Assembly: GCA_021805825.1 (NCBI GenBank)
Contig: JAJZEC010000011.1
Span: forward strand, 1 to 64,000
Direction: 5' to 3'
DNA from: Pseudomonadota bacterium
GTDB taxonomy: Bacteria > Pseudomonadota > Gammaproteobacteria > Burkholderiales > Burkholderiaceae_C
DNA: 64,000 bases
Positions within the stretch are counted from its first letter, which is position 1, and each line of letters starts with the position of its first letter. A program made the position numbers and the translations under genes. The notes under the pieces were generated by a model. The model was given only the letters and a program-made list of their open reading frames with translations. It was not told the origin of the DNA and made no database searches. Of the stretch, positions 1 through 8,631 are shown one piece after another.

Positions 1-2
1 GC

Positions 3-956
3 GCGAACGCCCTGGCGCCGACCATTCCCGAGACCACCTACATGTGCTTCCAGATGACCTTCGCCATCATCACTCCGGCGCTGATCGTCGGTTCCTTCGC
101 CGACCGCATGAAGTTCTCGGCGCTGCTGTGGTTCATGGGAGCCTGGCTGCTCGCCGTCTACGCCCCGATCGCCCACATGGTGTGGGGCCCGGGCGGCTGG
201 CTGGGTGGCGACGGCGTGCTCGATTACGCCGGCGGCACGGTGGTGCACATCAACGCCGGGGTGGCCGGGCTGATGGCCGCGCTGGTCATGGGCAAGCGCG
301 TGGGCTACGGCAAGGAGCCGATGCCGCCGCACAACCTGGTGCTGACCATGATCGGCGCCTCGCTGCTGTGGGTCGGCTGGTTCGGCTTCAACGCCGGCTC
401 TGCGGCGGCCGCCAGCGACCGCGCCGGCATGGCCATGGCAGCCACGCAGATCGCCACCGCGGCGGCCGCGCTGGCCTGGATGTTCGTCGAGTGGATGGCG
501 CGCGGCAAGCCGACCATCCTGGGCATCTGCTCCGGCGCGGTGGCCGGCCTGGTGGCCATCACCCCGGCCTCGGGCTTCGTCGGCCCCGCCGGGGCGCTGC
601 TGATAGGGCTGGCCGCCGGCGCGGTGTGCTTCTGGACCGCCGTGTACATGAAGGAAATGCTGGGCTACGACGATTCGCTGGATGCCTTCGGCGTGCATGC
701 GGTCGGCGGCATCCTCGGCGCGCTGCTCACCGGGGTGTTCGCGGTCAAGGCCATCGGCGGCACCGCCGGTGTGCTCGAGGGCAACACCATGCAGCTGCTG
801 ATCCAGGCCAAGGGGGTTGCGGTCACCATCGTCTATGACGCTGTCGTCACCTTCGTGCTGCTCAAGCTGGTCGACATGACCATCGGGCTGCGCGTCAGCG
901 AGGAACAGGAACGCGAGGGGCTGGACATCAGCCTGCACGGCGAGCAGGTGCTTTGA
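3..956 (+). CDS. amtB: Ammonium transporter AmtB, 5' end missing
   Basis: Inner-membrane ammonium channel of the Amt/MEP/Rh family. The reading frame is open from base 3, upstream of the first ATG at 42, so the gene begins outside the window; 317 codons are visible. Family hallmarks are present: FADRMKFSALLWF, a first pore histidine in GGTVVHINAG, and the second pore histidine in FGVHAVGGILGALLTGVFA. The many hydrophobic helices match the C-terminal three quarters of AmtB. The short charged tail (SEEQEREGLDISLHGEQVL) is the conserved cytoplasmic segment that contacts the PII protein GlnK in this family, so glnK is probably just upstream (inference). A rho-independent terminator follows the stop. 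Confidence 0.96.
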   Translation, partial: ANALAPTIPETTYMCFQMTFAIITPALIVGSFADRMKFSALLWFMGAWLLAVYAPIAHMVWGPGGWLGGDGVLDYAGGTVVHINAGVAGLMAALVMGKRVGYGKEPMPPHNLVLTMIGASLLWVGWFGFNAGSAAAASDRAGMAMAATQIATAAAALAWMFVEWMARGKPTILGICSGAVAGLVAITPASGFVGPAGALLIGLAAGAVCFWTAVYMKEMLGYDDSLDAFGVHAVGGILGALLTGVFAVKAIGGTAGVLEGNTMQLLIQAKGVAVTIVYDAVVTFVLLKLVDMTIGLRVSEEQEREGLDISLHGEQVL

Positions 957-996
957 AGGCCCACAGCCAACGATTGTCTCCAGTGCACAAGCTTGA

Positions 997-1020
997 GCCC
1001 GGCATCGCCGGGCCTTTTTT
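997..1020 (+). terminator. Rho-independent terminator after amtB
   Basis: A perfect 7-bp stem, GCCCGGC-ATC-GCCGGGC, is followed directly by CTTTTTT. It lies 40 bases after the amtB stop. Its position also shows that the upstream extension of the gshA reading frame (to 993 in the ORF track) is not coding. Confidence 0.9.
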
Positions 1021-1190
1021 CGTTCCGAAGTGCCTCATCATGCGCGATCACAGGCCATGCCCGCCGCAGCGTTTTGCTGATCCGGTGCCCGACACCCGTG
1101 CGATATGCCAGGATACGCATGCGTCCGGGGTCTGCAACAATGCCTGGTGGCGGTCGTTGGGGCCGCAGCCGATCCGAAGGTGCATCGCGC

Positions 1191-2483
1191 ATGATTCCTC
1201 ATCTCGTTTCCGCCGAAGGCGGCCCGGTTCTCGAACTCGAGCAACGCATCCTGGAAGCCCAGCCCTCGATCGAACGCTGGTTCCGCCTGGAATGGATGGA
1301 ACACCAGCCCCCGTTCTACGCGTCGGTGGATCTGCGCAACGGAGGCTTCAAGCTGGCGCCGGTGGACACCAACCTGTTCCCCGGAGGCTGGAACAACCTG
1401 TCCGAGGAAATGCTGCCGCTGGCCGTGCAGGCGGCGATGGCGGCGATCGAGAAGATCTGCCCCGAGGCCAAGGGCCTGCTGCTGATCCCCGAGCGCCACA
1501 CGCGCAACACCTTCTACCTGGAGAACCTGGCGCGGCTGACCCAGATCTTCCATCAGGCCGGACTCAACGTGCACGTCGGCAGCGTCGACGAAACCGTCAC
1601 CGAGCCCAGAACCGTGACCCTGCCCAGCGGCGAGACCCTGCTGCTCGAGCCCCTGCAGCGCAGCAAGCGCCGGCTGGGGACGAAGGATTTCGACCCCTGC
1701 ACGATCCTGCTCAACAACGACCTGTCGTCCGGTGTGCCCGGCGAACTGCAGGGCCTGTACGAGCAGTACCTGCTGCCCCCGCTGCACGCGGGCTGGATGA
1801 CCCGGCGCAAGAGCAACCACTTCCGCAGCTACGAGGCGGTGGTCAAGCGCTTCGCCAAGCTCATCGGGGTCGATCCCTGGATGCTCAACCCGTATTTCAC
1901 CCAGTGCGGCGACATCGACTTCCAGCAGCGCCAGGGCGAGGATGCGCTGGCCGAGGCGGTCGACTCGGTGCTGGCCAAGGTTCGCCGCAAGTACAAGGAA
2001 TACGGCATCCATGAAAAGCCCTTTGTCGCCGTGAAGGCCGATGCCGGCACCTATGGCATGGGCGTGATGATGGTGCACGACGCCAGCGAGATGCGGGATC
2101 TGAACCGCAAGACCCGCAACAAGATGAGCGTGGTCAAGGAAGGCCTGCAGGTGCGCGACGTCATCGTGCAGGAGGGCATTCCCAGCATCGAGCGCCTGCA
2201 GGAAGCGGTATGCGAGCCGGTGGTGTACATGATGGATCGCTACGTCGTCGGAGGCTTCTACCGCGTGCACGCCGACCGCGGGCCGAGCGAGAACCTGAAC
2301 TCTCCGGGCATGCACTTCGTGCCCCTGGCCTTCGACGAGCAGTTCAACGTCACCAACCCCGAGGCCAGGCCCGGAACCAGCGGCCCCAACCGCTTCTACA
2401 TGTACGGAGTGATCGCCCGCCTGGCGCTGGTGGCGGCCAGCTACGAGCTCGAGCGCACCGACCCCGAGGCCGAGGCGGCCTGA
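1191..2483 (+). CDS. gshA: Glutamate-cysteine ligase (proteobacterial GshA type)
   Basis: First enzyme of glutathione synthesis: ATP-dependent joining of L-glutamate and L-cysteine in the cytoplasm. The 430-residue protein starting MIPHLVSAEGG matches the GshA form typical of Burkholderiales rather than the E. coli enzyme; recognisable stretches are PVDTNLFPGGWNNL, IPERHTRNTFYLENLARL and KADAGTYGMGVMMV. The ORF track begins at 993, but that extension overlaps the amtB terminator, so I start at ATG 1191, preceded by a weak GAAGG. gshB follows after 34 bases, so the two steps of glutathione synthesis are probably co-transcribed. Confidence 0.93.
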   Translation: MIPHLVSAEGGPVLELEQRILEAQPSIERWFRLEWMEHQPPFYASVDLRNGGFKLAPVDTNLFPGGWNNLSEEMLPLAVQAAMAAIEKICPEAKGLLLIPERHTRNTFYLENLARLTQIFHQAGLNVHVGSVDETVTEPRTVTLPSGETLLLEPLQRSKRRLGTKDFDPCTILLNNDLSSGVPGELQGLYEQYLLPPLHAGWMTRRKSNHFRSYEAVVKRFAKLIGVDPWMLNPYFTQCGDIDFQQRQGEDALAEAVDSVLAKVRRKYKEYGIHEKPFVAVKADAGTYGMGVMMVHDASEMRDLNRKTRNKMSVVKEGLQVRDVIVQEGIPSIERLQEAVCEPVVYMMDRYVVGGFYRVHADRGPSENLNSPGMHFVPLAFDEQFNVTNPEARPGTSGPNRFYMYGVIARLALVAASYELERTDPEAEAA

Positions 2484-2517
2484 CGGCGGCAGGCTGGCCG
2501 CGAACCCGGAGGCTGTG

Positions 2518-3495
2518 ATGGAACTGCTGTTTGTCGCCGACCCCCTCGAGGCCTTCAACCCGAAGAAGGACTCCACGCTGGCGATGATGCGCGAGGCCGC
2601 GCGCCGTGGCCATGCGGTGTGGGCCTGCGAGGCGCGCCATCTGCACTGGAGCTCCGGTGCGCAGGGTGCGCAGGCCGTGCGCGCGGCCTGCCGGCACATC
2701 CAGGTGCTCGACGCCCCGCGCCCCTGGTTCACCGAGATCGAGGTCGCGCAACGCGCGCTGCGCGACTTCGATGCCGTGCTGATGCGCAAGGATCCACCCT
2801 TCGACAGCGAGTTCTTCTACGCCACCCATCTGCTCGAGCAGGCCGAGCGCGAGGGCGCGCGGGTGTTCAACCGCCCGCGTGCGCTGCGCGACCACCCGGA
2901 GAAGCTGGCCATCATGGAGTGGCCGCAGTTCATCCCGGACACCCTGGTCAGCCGCGATCAGGCCGCGCTGCGCGCCTTCGCCCGCGAGCACCGCGACGTG
3001 ATCATCAAGCCCCTGGACGGCATGGGGGGCAGCGGCGTGTTCCGGCTGCGCAGCGGCGCCGACGGAGCGCCCGATGCCAACCTCGGGGTTGCGCTGGAGA
3101 CCTTGACCGACCTCGGGCGGCGCACCATCATGGCACAGGCCTTCCTGCCGCAGATCGCCCAGGGAGACAAGCGGGTGCTGCTGATCGGCGGCGAGCCCGT
3201 GCCCTACGCCCTGGCGCGCATTCCGCAGCACGGCGAGACGCGCGGCAACCTGGCCGCAGGCGGCCTCGGCCGCGCGCAGCCGCTGCAGGACGCCGACCGC
3301 GCGATCGCCCACGCCCTCGGGCCGACGCTGGCCGCGCGCGGCCTGCTGCTGGTGGGCCTGGACGTCATCGGTGAGCGCCTGACCGAGATCAACGTGACCA
3401 GCCCCACCTGTTTCGTCGAGATCCAGCAGCAGACCGGCTTCGACGTCGCCGCCCGCCTGCTCGACGCCCTCGAACAGGCGCTGCGTGCGGCCTGA
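2518..3495 (+). CDS. gshB: Glutathione synthetase
   Basis: Second step of glutathione synthesis: ATP-dependent addition of glycine to gamma-glutamylcysteine. ATP-grasp protein of 325 residues. The N-terminal domain carries FVADPLEAFNPKKDSTLAMM; the ATP-binding glycine loop IIKPLDGMGGSGVFRL is near residues 160-175, and the metal/substrate segment EINVTSPTCFVEIQQQTG near residue 290. Length and motifs match the family. A GTG at 2515 immediately precedes ATG 2518; the GGAGG at 2508-2512 is better spaced for the ATG. It lies directly downstream of gshA. Confidence 0.95.
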   Translation: MELLFVADPLEAFNPKKDSTLAMMREAARRGHAVWACEARHLHWSSGAQGAQAVRAACRHIQVLDAPRPWFTEIEVAQRALRDFDAVLMRKDPPFDSEFFYATHLLEQAEREGARVFNRPRALRDHPEKLAIMEWPQFIPDTLVSRDQAALRAFAREHRDVIIKPLDGMGGSGVFRLRSGADGAPDANLGVALETLTDLGRRTIMAQAFLPQIAQGDKRVLLIGGEPVPYALARIPQHGETRGNLAAGGLGRAQPLQDADRAIAHALGPTLAARGLLLVGLDVIGERLTEINVTSPTCFVEIQQQTGFDVAARLLDALEQALRAA

Positions 3496-3545
3496 GGTGT
3501 CCGCGGCCCGCGCGCGCCTCTGCGGGCGCTAGCATGGAGCACGTC

Positions 3546-4751
3546 ATGTCCGTCCCGCTCCATCTCCTCTACCTTGCCTGCCCGCGCGGCCTGGAGCAGG
3601 CGCTGGAGGAGGAAGTCGCGGACATCCCGGGCTGCAGCGCGCGCGTCGTATCGAGGCACGCCGCCGGCATCGCGTTGCGCGGTAGCCTCCGCGACGTCAT
3701 GCTGCTGAACCTGCACAGCCGCCTGGCCTCGCGCGTGCTGCTGCACGTGGCGAGCGAGCGGATCGCGCATGCCGACGCCATCTACCGCCTGGCGCTGCGC
3801 CAGCCCTGGGAGCGCTGGTTCGACCCCGCGCAAAGCCTGCGCATCGACATCAGCGCCGAGCGCAGCCCGCTGCAAAGCCTGCAGTTCGCGGTGCTGCGCG
3901 CGAAGGACGGAGTGTGCGACCACTTTCGCATGCGTGACGGGCGAAGGCCGGCCATCGATCGCCAGCAGCCCGATGTGCGGCTGCACCTCCATGTCGATGC
4001 CGACAGCGCCCATCTCTACCTCGACACCTCGGGCGAGGCGCTGTTCAAGCGTGGCTGGCGGCTCGAGCACGGCGAGGCGCCGCTGAAGGAGAATCTCGCG
4101 GCCGGGCTGCTGCGGCTGTGCGGCTGGACGCCCCGCGACGCGCTGTACGACCCGTTCTGCGGCGCCGGCACGATTGCCATCGAGGCGGCGCAGATCGCCT
4201 GCGGCATCGCGCCCGGACTGCAGCGCAGCTTCGGCTTCGAGCGCCTGCTCGGCTTCGATGAAACGCTGTGGCAGCAGTTGCGGGAGCAGGCGCAAGCCGC
4301 ACGCCGCCCCGCGCCAGCGCCGATCGTGGCCGCCGACATCGACCCCCGCATGCTGCGGCTGAGCCTGGACAATGCGCGGCGGGCCGGTGTCGAGCAGGCC
4401 CTGCGCCTGCACCAGGGCGATGCGCTGGAGGGTGCGGCACCGCTGCAGCTGGCCGCCGGGCAGGCCGGCTGGGTGCTGAGCAATCCGCCGTATGCCGAGC
4501 GCATCGAGGCCAAGGGATCGCAGGCGGGAGATTTTCTGCGCCGGCTGGGCGATCGCCTGAAGCAGCGTTTCGTCGGCTGGAACGCAGGCCTGCTGCTGGC
4601 CGACCTGCGCGCCGAGCGCGCGCTGGGGCTGCGCGCGGCACGGCGGCATGTGCTGTATAACGGCGCCATCGAGTGCCGCCTGTTCACCTTCGCGCTGGTC
4701 GCCGGGCGCCCGCCGCGACGCGCGCCGCCCGGCCCGGTGGGCGCTCAGTAG
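3546..4751 (+). CDS. THUMP-domain SAM-dependent RNA methyltransferase (RlmL-like)
   Basis: Probable 23S rRNA N2-guanine methyltransferase, related to the N-terminal enzyme half of E. coli RlmL. The N-terminal region (CPRGLEQALEEEV onward, about residues 1-160) looks like a THUMP RNA-binding module. The C-terminal Rossmann methyltransferase has DPFCGAGTIAIEAAQIACG near residue 200 and the catalytic LSNPPYAERIEAKG near residue 310, typical of base N-methyltransferases. Two starts are possible, ATG 3534 and ATG 3546; GGAG at 3536-3539 favours 3546 (401 residues). The 3' end overlaps the convergent mtnN by 7 bases. The exact target nucleotide is inferred from family membership. Confidence 0.85.
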   Translation: MSVPLHLLYLACPRGLEQALEEEVADIPGCSARVVSRHAAGIALRGSLRDVMLLNLHSRLASRVLLHVASERIAHADAIYRLALRQPWERWFDPAQSLRIDISAERSPLQSLQFAVLRAKDGVCDHFRMRDGRRPAIDRQQPDVRLHLHVDADSAHLYLDTSGEALFKRGWRLEHGEAPLKENLAAGLLRLCGWTPRDALYDPFCGAGTIAIEAAQIACGIAPGLQRSFGFERLLGFDETLWQQLREQAQAARRPAPAPIVAADIDPRMLRLSLDNARRAGVEQALRLHQGDALEGAAPLQLAAGQAGWVLSNPPYAERIEAKGSQAGDFLRRLGDRLKQRFVGWNAGLLLADLRAERALGLRAARRHVLYNGAIECRLFTFALVAGRPPRRAPPGPVGAQ

Positions 4752-5518
4752 CCGCGCAGCGCCAGGCGCAGCACGGCGGCGCTGTAGTGCCTGGCGACCA
4801 GGTTGGTGAAGCGGTCGAAGTCGCCGGGGGCGGTGGCGTCGGCGCGATCGGAGATGCAGCGCAGCGCCGCGAAGGGAACGCGGTAGTCGGCGCATACCTG
4901 GGCCACTGCCGCGCTTTCCATGTCCACCGCCAGCGCCTCGGGCAGCATCTCGCGCAGTTGGCCGGCCTGCCGCGGGCCGCAGACGAAGCGGTCGCCGCTG
5001 AGCAGCAGGCCCCGGTGCAGGCGCGGCGCCGCGATGCCCAGTGCCTGCAGCCGGGCATGGCCGGCGAGGTCGCTCAGCATGCCTTGCAGTGCCTGCTGCG
5101 AGGCCTCGGCCAGCCGCGCGCCCCAGGTGGTGTCGGCGGGAAAGTGGCTGCGACCGGTCAGCGGCACCTCGAAGCGGGGGAACAAGGGCGAGGCATCGAG
5201 ATCGTGTTGCACAAAGTGCTCGGCGACCACGATGTCGCCGATATCCACACCGTCGCCCAGGCCTCCGGCGGTGCCGGTGAACAGCAGGGCCTTGCAGCCG
5301 AACTCGGCGATCAGGCTGGTCGCGCTGGTCGCCGCAGCGACCTTGCCGATTCCCGACAGCACCAGCACCACCTCGAAGCCCCACAGCCTGCCGCGGTGGT
5401 AGGCGCGCTGGCCGTGCAACTGCAGCGGGCGCGCGGCCTGCAGGTGCTGCAGCAGCATCTGCTGCTCGGCGTGCAGCGCGCTGAGCACGCCGATGCGCGG
5501 GCGGACGGTGTCAACCAT
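4745..5518 (-). CDS. mtnN: 5'-methylthioadenosine/S-adenosylhomocysteine nucleosidase
   Basis: Cleaves adenine from methylthioadenosine and S-adenosylhomocysteine, clearing inhibitory by-products of SAM use. The 257-residue protein begins RIGVLSALHAEQQML, containing the N-terminal catalytic glutamate, and has the nucleoside phosphorylase-type segment LLFTGTAGGLGDGV, the purine/ribose site VDMESAAVAQVC, and the catalytic aspartate in RCISDRAD. Its start overlaps the end of gdpD by 8 bases, so translation is probably coupled within a leftward operon. The convergent 3' end overlaps the THUMP methyltransferase gene. Confidence 0.93.
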   Translation of the reverse strand: MVDTVRPRIGVLSALHAEQQMLLQHLQAARPLQLHGQRAYHRGRLWGFEVVLVLSGIGKVAAATSATSLIAEFGCKALLFTGTAGGLGDGVDIGDIVVAEHFVQHDLDASPLFPRFEVPLTGRSHFPADTTWGARLAEASQQALQGMLSDLAGHARLQALGIAAPRLHRGLLLSGDRFVCGPRQAGQLREMLPEALAVDMESAAVAQVCADYRVPFAALRCISDRADATAPGDFDRFTNLVARHYSAAVLRLALRGY

Positions 5519-6275
5519 GGTGCCCGGCGGCCGCGGCCTGGAGCGCCTCAGGCGACGGCACGGTGTCGGTGAACACGCCGGCGACCCCGTGCCGCAGCCA
5601 CCGCTCCAGCACTGCCGGGTCGTTCACCGTGTACAGGCGCAGCGCCAGTCCCGCCTGCGCCAGGCAGGACACGGCAGCGGGGGAGCAGGACTCGAAGTCG
5701 AGGTGGATGGCACGCAGGCCGAGCGCCTGCGCCACTTCGCGCCAGCGCGCCGGCAGGCGTCCGCAGATCCATGCCCGCGGCAGCTGCGGCGCGCCCTGCA
5801 AGGCGCCCTGCAGCGCGGCGATGGAGAACGACGACAGCAGTGGCGGCGGCTCGTCGCGCCACAACGCCGCGGCCTGCCGCGCGATCTCCCGCCCCCAGCG
5901 CTGCTGGCACGCGGCATCGGCATCGGCATCGGGCTTGATCTCCAGGTTCAGCCAGGGAGCCGGCGCGCCGTCCCTCAGCGCGGCATGCAGCTGCGGCAGC
6001 GACGCGATCGCTTCGCCCGCCTGCAGGCTGCGCAGCTGCGACCAGGGTAGCGCGCTGGCGCGCAGCGCCAGCGCATGGCTGCGCAGCAGGCTGTCGTCGT
6101 GCAGCAGGAAGGCCTGGCCGTCGGCGCTCAGCTTGACATCGCATTCCAGCGCGCCGAAGCCGGCGGCCAGCGCGGCGCGGCAGGCGGCCAGGGAATTCTC
6201 GGCGCCCAGCCCGGCGCCGAGCCGGTGGGCGATGGCCGCAGGCGGCAGCCGGGGCGGGCTGGGCGAGCCGCACAT
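5511..6275 (-). CDS. Glycerophosphodiester phosphodiesterase
   Basis: Hydrolyses glycerophosphodiesters from phospholipid turnover to glycerol-3-phosphate and an alcohol. GDPD fold signatures: AHRLGAGLGAENS (family HRG..ENT), GALECDVKLSADG with the metal-binding acidic residues, HDDSLLRSH, LNLEIKPD, and near the C-terminus LYTVNDPAVLERWLRHGVAGVFTDT. The ORF track opens further upstream to 6473, but that part overlaps the next gene and looks non-coding, so I place the start at ATG 6275 (254 residues); the ribosome-binding site is weak. No signal peptide, so a cytoplasmic UgpQ-type enzyme is likely. Confidence 0.88.
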   Translation of the reverse strand: MCGSPSPPRLPPAAIAHRLGAGLGAENSLAACRAALAAGFGALECDVKLSADGQAFLLHDDSLLRSHALALRASALPWSQLRSLQAGEAIASLPQLHAALRDGAPAPWLNLEIKPDADADAACQQRWGREIARQAAALWRDEPPPLLSSFSIAALQGALQGAPQLPRAWICGRLPARWREVAQALGLRAIHLDFESCSPAAVSCLAQAGLALRLYTVNDPAVLERWLRHGVAGVFTDTVPSPEALQAAAAGHHG

Positions 6276-6307
6276 GGAGGGCCGGAGTCCGGGGCGCGCG
6301 CTGTGGC

Positions 6308-6586
6308 TCAGGAGCCGCAGCGCTGCTTCAGCCGGCGCAGTTCGCCGTAGGTGAGCTGGTGCCCGCCCGCCTGGGCTCGGGTCACCGCCTGGATGATGCA
6401 TGGAGAGGTCTCGCTGAGCGCCAGCTCCGCCGGGTCGACGACCAGGCCCTCGTTGTGCAGGTGCAGCCCCCACAGCATCAGCGCCACCGCGACGATGCCC
6501 AGCAGTACTCCGGCCAGCCCGAGCAGATGGGGGTTGCCGGCCGCCCGGGCGGGCGCGGGATCCACGGGGGTGGGCGGTTGGTTCAT
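6308..6586 (-). CDS. Small single-pass membrane protein of unknown function
   Basis: A 92-residue protein that I do not recognise. It has a proline-rich N-terminus, one transmembrane helix (LLGLAGVLLGIVAVALMLWGLHL, about residues 21-43), and a soluble C-terminal part with two cysteines (SPCIIQAV and LKQRCGS). It starts 4 bases after the stop of the PEBP-family gene and ends 32 bases before gdpD, so it sits inside an apparent four-gene leftward operon. The two cysteines could form a disulfide if the C-terminus is periplasmic (inference). Confidence 0.6.
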   Translation of the reverse strand: MNQPPTPVDPAPARAAGNPHLLGLAGVLLGIVAVALMLWGLHLHNEGLVVDPAELALSETSPCIIQAVTRAQAGGHQLTYGELRRLKQRCGS

Positions 6587-6590
6587 CGCT

Positions 6591-7223
6591 TCAGCCCGCG
6601 GCGCAAAGCGCCGGGTTCAGGGTGTAGGTGCCGGTGATTCCGGCATGATCCAGGATGTGCCCGGCGATGGCCTCGCGCACCTGCTGGCCGGTGAAGTCCC
6701 CGTCGACCGGGCAGCGATCGATGTCGAGGGCGTAGAGGGTGAACACATAGCGATGCGCCAGGGCGTCGTTCCAGGGCGGGCAGGGGCCGTCGTAGCCGAA
6801 GTAGCGCCCCTCCATGTCCTGGTCGCCGCGGAACCAGCCGGTGTAGTCGTTGATGCCGTGCCGCGGCGCAGGCCCCGGCAGCGGCGGCTTGCCGCGCGCG
6901 ACGACTCCCGAGCTCATCGAGCCGGCTTCGATGCGCCGCGTTTGCGCCGGGATGTCGACGAGCACCCAATGGAAGAAGTCCACCCGCGGCAGCGAGGCCG
7001 GGATGCTGCGGCCCTCGCGGTTGACATCCTCGGCCGAACTCGGGACGTCGGGATCGTGGCACAGCAGAACCAGGCTGCGCGTGCCCGACGGAAGTTCGTC
7101 CCAGCTCAGATCCGGGTTGCGGTTGTCCGAGAGCGCCACGTGACCCATCGAGGCCGGCTTGCAGAAGGCGTAGCTCGGGGCCATGGCGTGCTGATCCTCG
7201 AAGGATGAACTGCGAAGTCGCAT
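6591..7223 (-). CDS. PEBP/YbhB-YbcL family protein (Raf kinase inhibitor-like)
   Basis: Phosphatidylethanolamine-binding-protein fold of 210 residues. Visible family features are NPDLSWDELPSGTRSLVLLCHDPDVP (the conserved DPD ligand-site strand), FFHWVLVDIP, a GYDGPCPPWND loop (family Y.GP.PP), and HRYVFTLYALD. Bacterial members are of uncertain function. The start is set at ATG 7223 because AGGAGA sits 6 bases upstream; the ORF track adds 23 residues with no such site. It is the first gene of the leftward group PEBP / small membrane protein / gdpD / mtnN. Confidence 0.9.
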   Translation of the reverse strand: MRLRSSSFEDQHAMAPSYAFCKPASMGHVALSDNRNPDLSWDELPSGTRSLVLLCHDPDVPSSAEDVNREGRSIPASLPRVDFFHWVLVDIPAQTRRIEAGSMSSGVVARGKPPLPGPAPRHGINDYTGWFRGDQDMEGRYFGYDGPCPPWNDALAHRYVFTLYALDIDRCPVDGDFTGQQVREAIAGHILDHAGITGTYTLNPALCAAG

Positions 7224-7334
7224 GACGGTCTCCTGGCCGGGCGCCCGTGTCGGCCGCGGCAGCGGCCGCGCGGCGCAGGGCATGCCCGCCATGGTAGCCG
7301 CCCCGGTGCCGGCACGATAGCCGGCCGGGCTGCC

Positions 7335-8240
7335 TCAACCGGGCGCTGGGGGGCGCGGTGGCTCGATGCTCCCTCCGTCCTGCAGGCTCTCCTGCCCGTG
7401 GGGCAGGATTTCGATGGTCAGCGTGAGCTCGGCCAGCCGGTCGGTGAGCGCGCGCTCGACCTGCAGCCGGCAGCGTGCGGCGCGCTCGAGGCTCCACGCC
7501 GCAGGCAGGTGCATGTGCATCGCGACAAAGCGCCGGGTGCCCGCACGCCGGCTGCGCAGGTGGTCGAAACGCACGTCCTCGCTGCGCAGCCCCGCCAGCA
7601 CCTGCTCGACGGCGGCGATGTCCGCCGCCGGCAGCGAGCGATCCATCAGGCCGTCGACCGAGCGCGCCAGCAGACGCCAGGACTCGGCGAGGACATGGGT
7701 GGCGACGAACAGGGCGACCAGGGGATCCATCCACGCCCAGCCGGTCAGCGGCACCAGTGCGACCCCGGCGATGACCCCGGCGCTGGTCCAGACATCGGCG
7801 AGCAGGTGGCGCGCGTCCGCCTCCAGCACGATCGAGCGCAGGCGCCGCGCGCCCCGCAGCATCCACCAGGCCACCGCCAGGTTGAGCAGGGTCGCCAGCA
7901 GGTTCAATCCCGCGCCGGCAGCCACCGCCCGCACCACATGCGGGTGGAGCAGGCGATGCAGGCCCTCGGCGGCGATGCCCAGCGCGGCCACTCCGATCAG
8001 CAGGCCCTCGAGCCCGCTGGAGAAATATTCTGCCTTGCTATGCCCGAAGGGGTGTCCGGAATCCGGCGGACGCCCGGCGATGCCCACGATGGCGAGCGCG
8101 AAGCCCGCGGCCAGCACGTTGACGACCGATTCCAGCGCGTCCGACAGAAAGCCCACCGAGCCGGTCAGGCGCCAGGCGCCGAGCTTCAGGCCGATCACCG
8201 CGAACGCGGTTGCCAGCGATACGAGCAGGTAACGGCGCAT
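7335..8240 (-). CDS. Cation diffusion facilitator family transporter
   Basis: Inner-membrane divalent cation/proton antiporter of the CDF family, 301 residues with six predicted helices and a cytoplasmic ferredoxin-like C-terminal domain (from about residue 205). Conserved landmarks: SVGFLSDALESVVNV in helix 2, HPFGHSKAEYFSSGLEGLLI after helix 3, and ARHLLADVWTSAGV in helix 5. Helix 5 keeps the H and D of the transport site, but helix 2 has E and N where zinc/iron CDFs usually have D and D, so the metal is uncertain. The track's extra 46 N-terminal residues look non-coding; ATG 8240 has no clear ribosome-binding site. Confidence 0.9.
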   Translation of the reverse strand: MRRYLLVSLATAFAVIGLKLGAWRLTGSVGFLSDALESVVNVLAAGFALAIVGIAGRPPDSGHPFGHSKAEYFSSGLEGLLIGVAALGIAAEGLHRLLHPHVVRAVAAGAGLNLLATLLNLAVAWWMLRGARRLRSIVLEADARHLLADVWTSAGVIAGVALVPLTGWAWMDPLVALFVATHVLAESWRLLARSVDGLMDRSLPAADIAAVEQVLAGLRSEDVRFDHLRSRRAGTRRFVAMHMHLPAAWSLERAARCRLQVERALTDRLAELTLTIEILPHGQESLQDGGSIEPPRPPAPG

Positions 8241-8631
8241 GAGGGGGCAGCGTAGGCGGACACGCAAGCATTGTGCCGTTGCGGCGGGCCCGTGGGGAGG
8301 GGCCGCCTGCGGTGGCGGCCCCGGATCCGCTGTGCGCGCGCAGGCCCTGCACGCCGCAGTGCCGGCCGTCATGCCCATGTCATGCGCAAGGCCCTAGACT
8401 GTCGGGTTGAGCATGCGCGCGGGGGTCGACGACCGAGGATCACGCATGTGGGTGGCCGCGTGCGCCGGGTGGCCGGGCGGCGGCGCCCGCGTGGACGCGG
8501 AGATGCGGATACGCGCGCGCATGTCCGCAGGAAGGCGCGCACGACTGCATGCACAATGATCCGCGTGGGCCACCGCGCCCGGTTGCTGCGCGCGCTGCCG
8601 CCGGCCTGCCGCGTTCCCCGCCTGTATCGCC
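8241..8631 (+). other. Intergenic region between divergent CDF and ABC-permease genes
   Basis: About 390 bases separating two divergent genes, presumably holding both promoters. I see only weak candidates, for example a TAGACT -10-like hexamer at 8395-8400 without a good -35. The 136-residue ORF here (8271-8681) is arginine-rich, runs into the permease gene in another frame, and looks like a chance reading frame. Confidence 0.5.
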
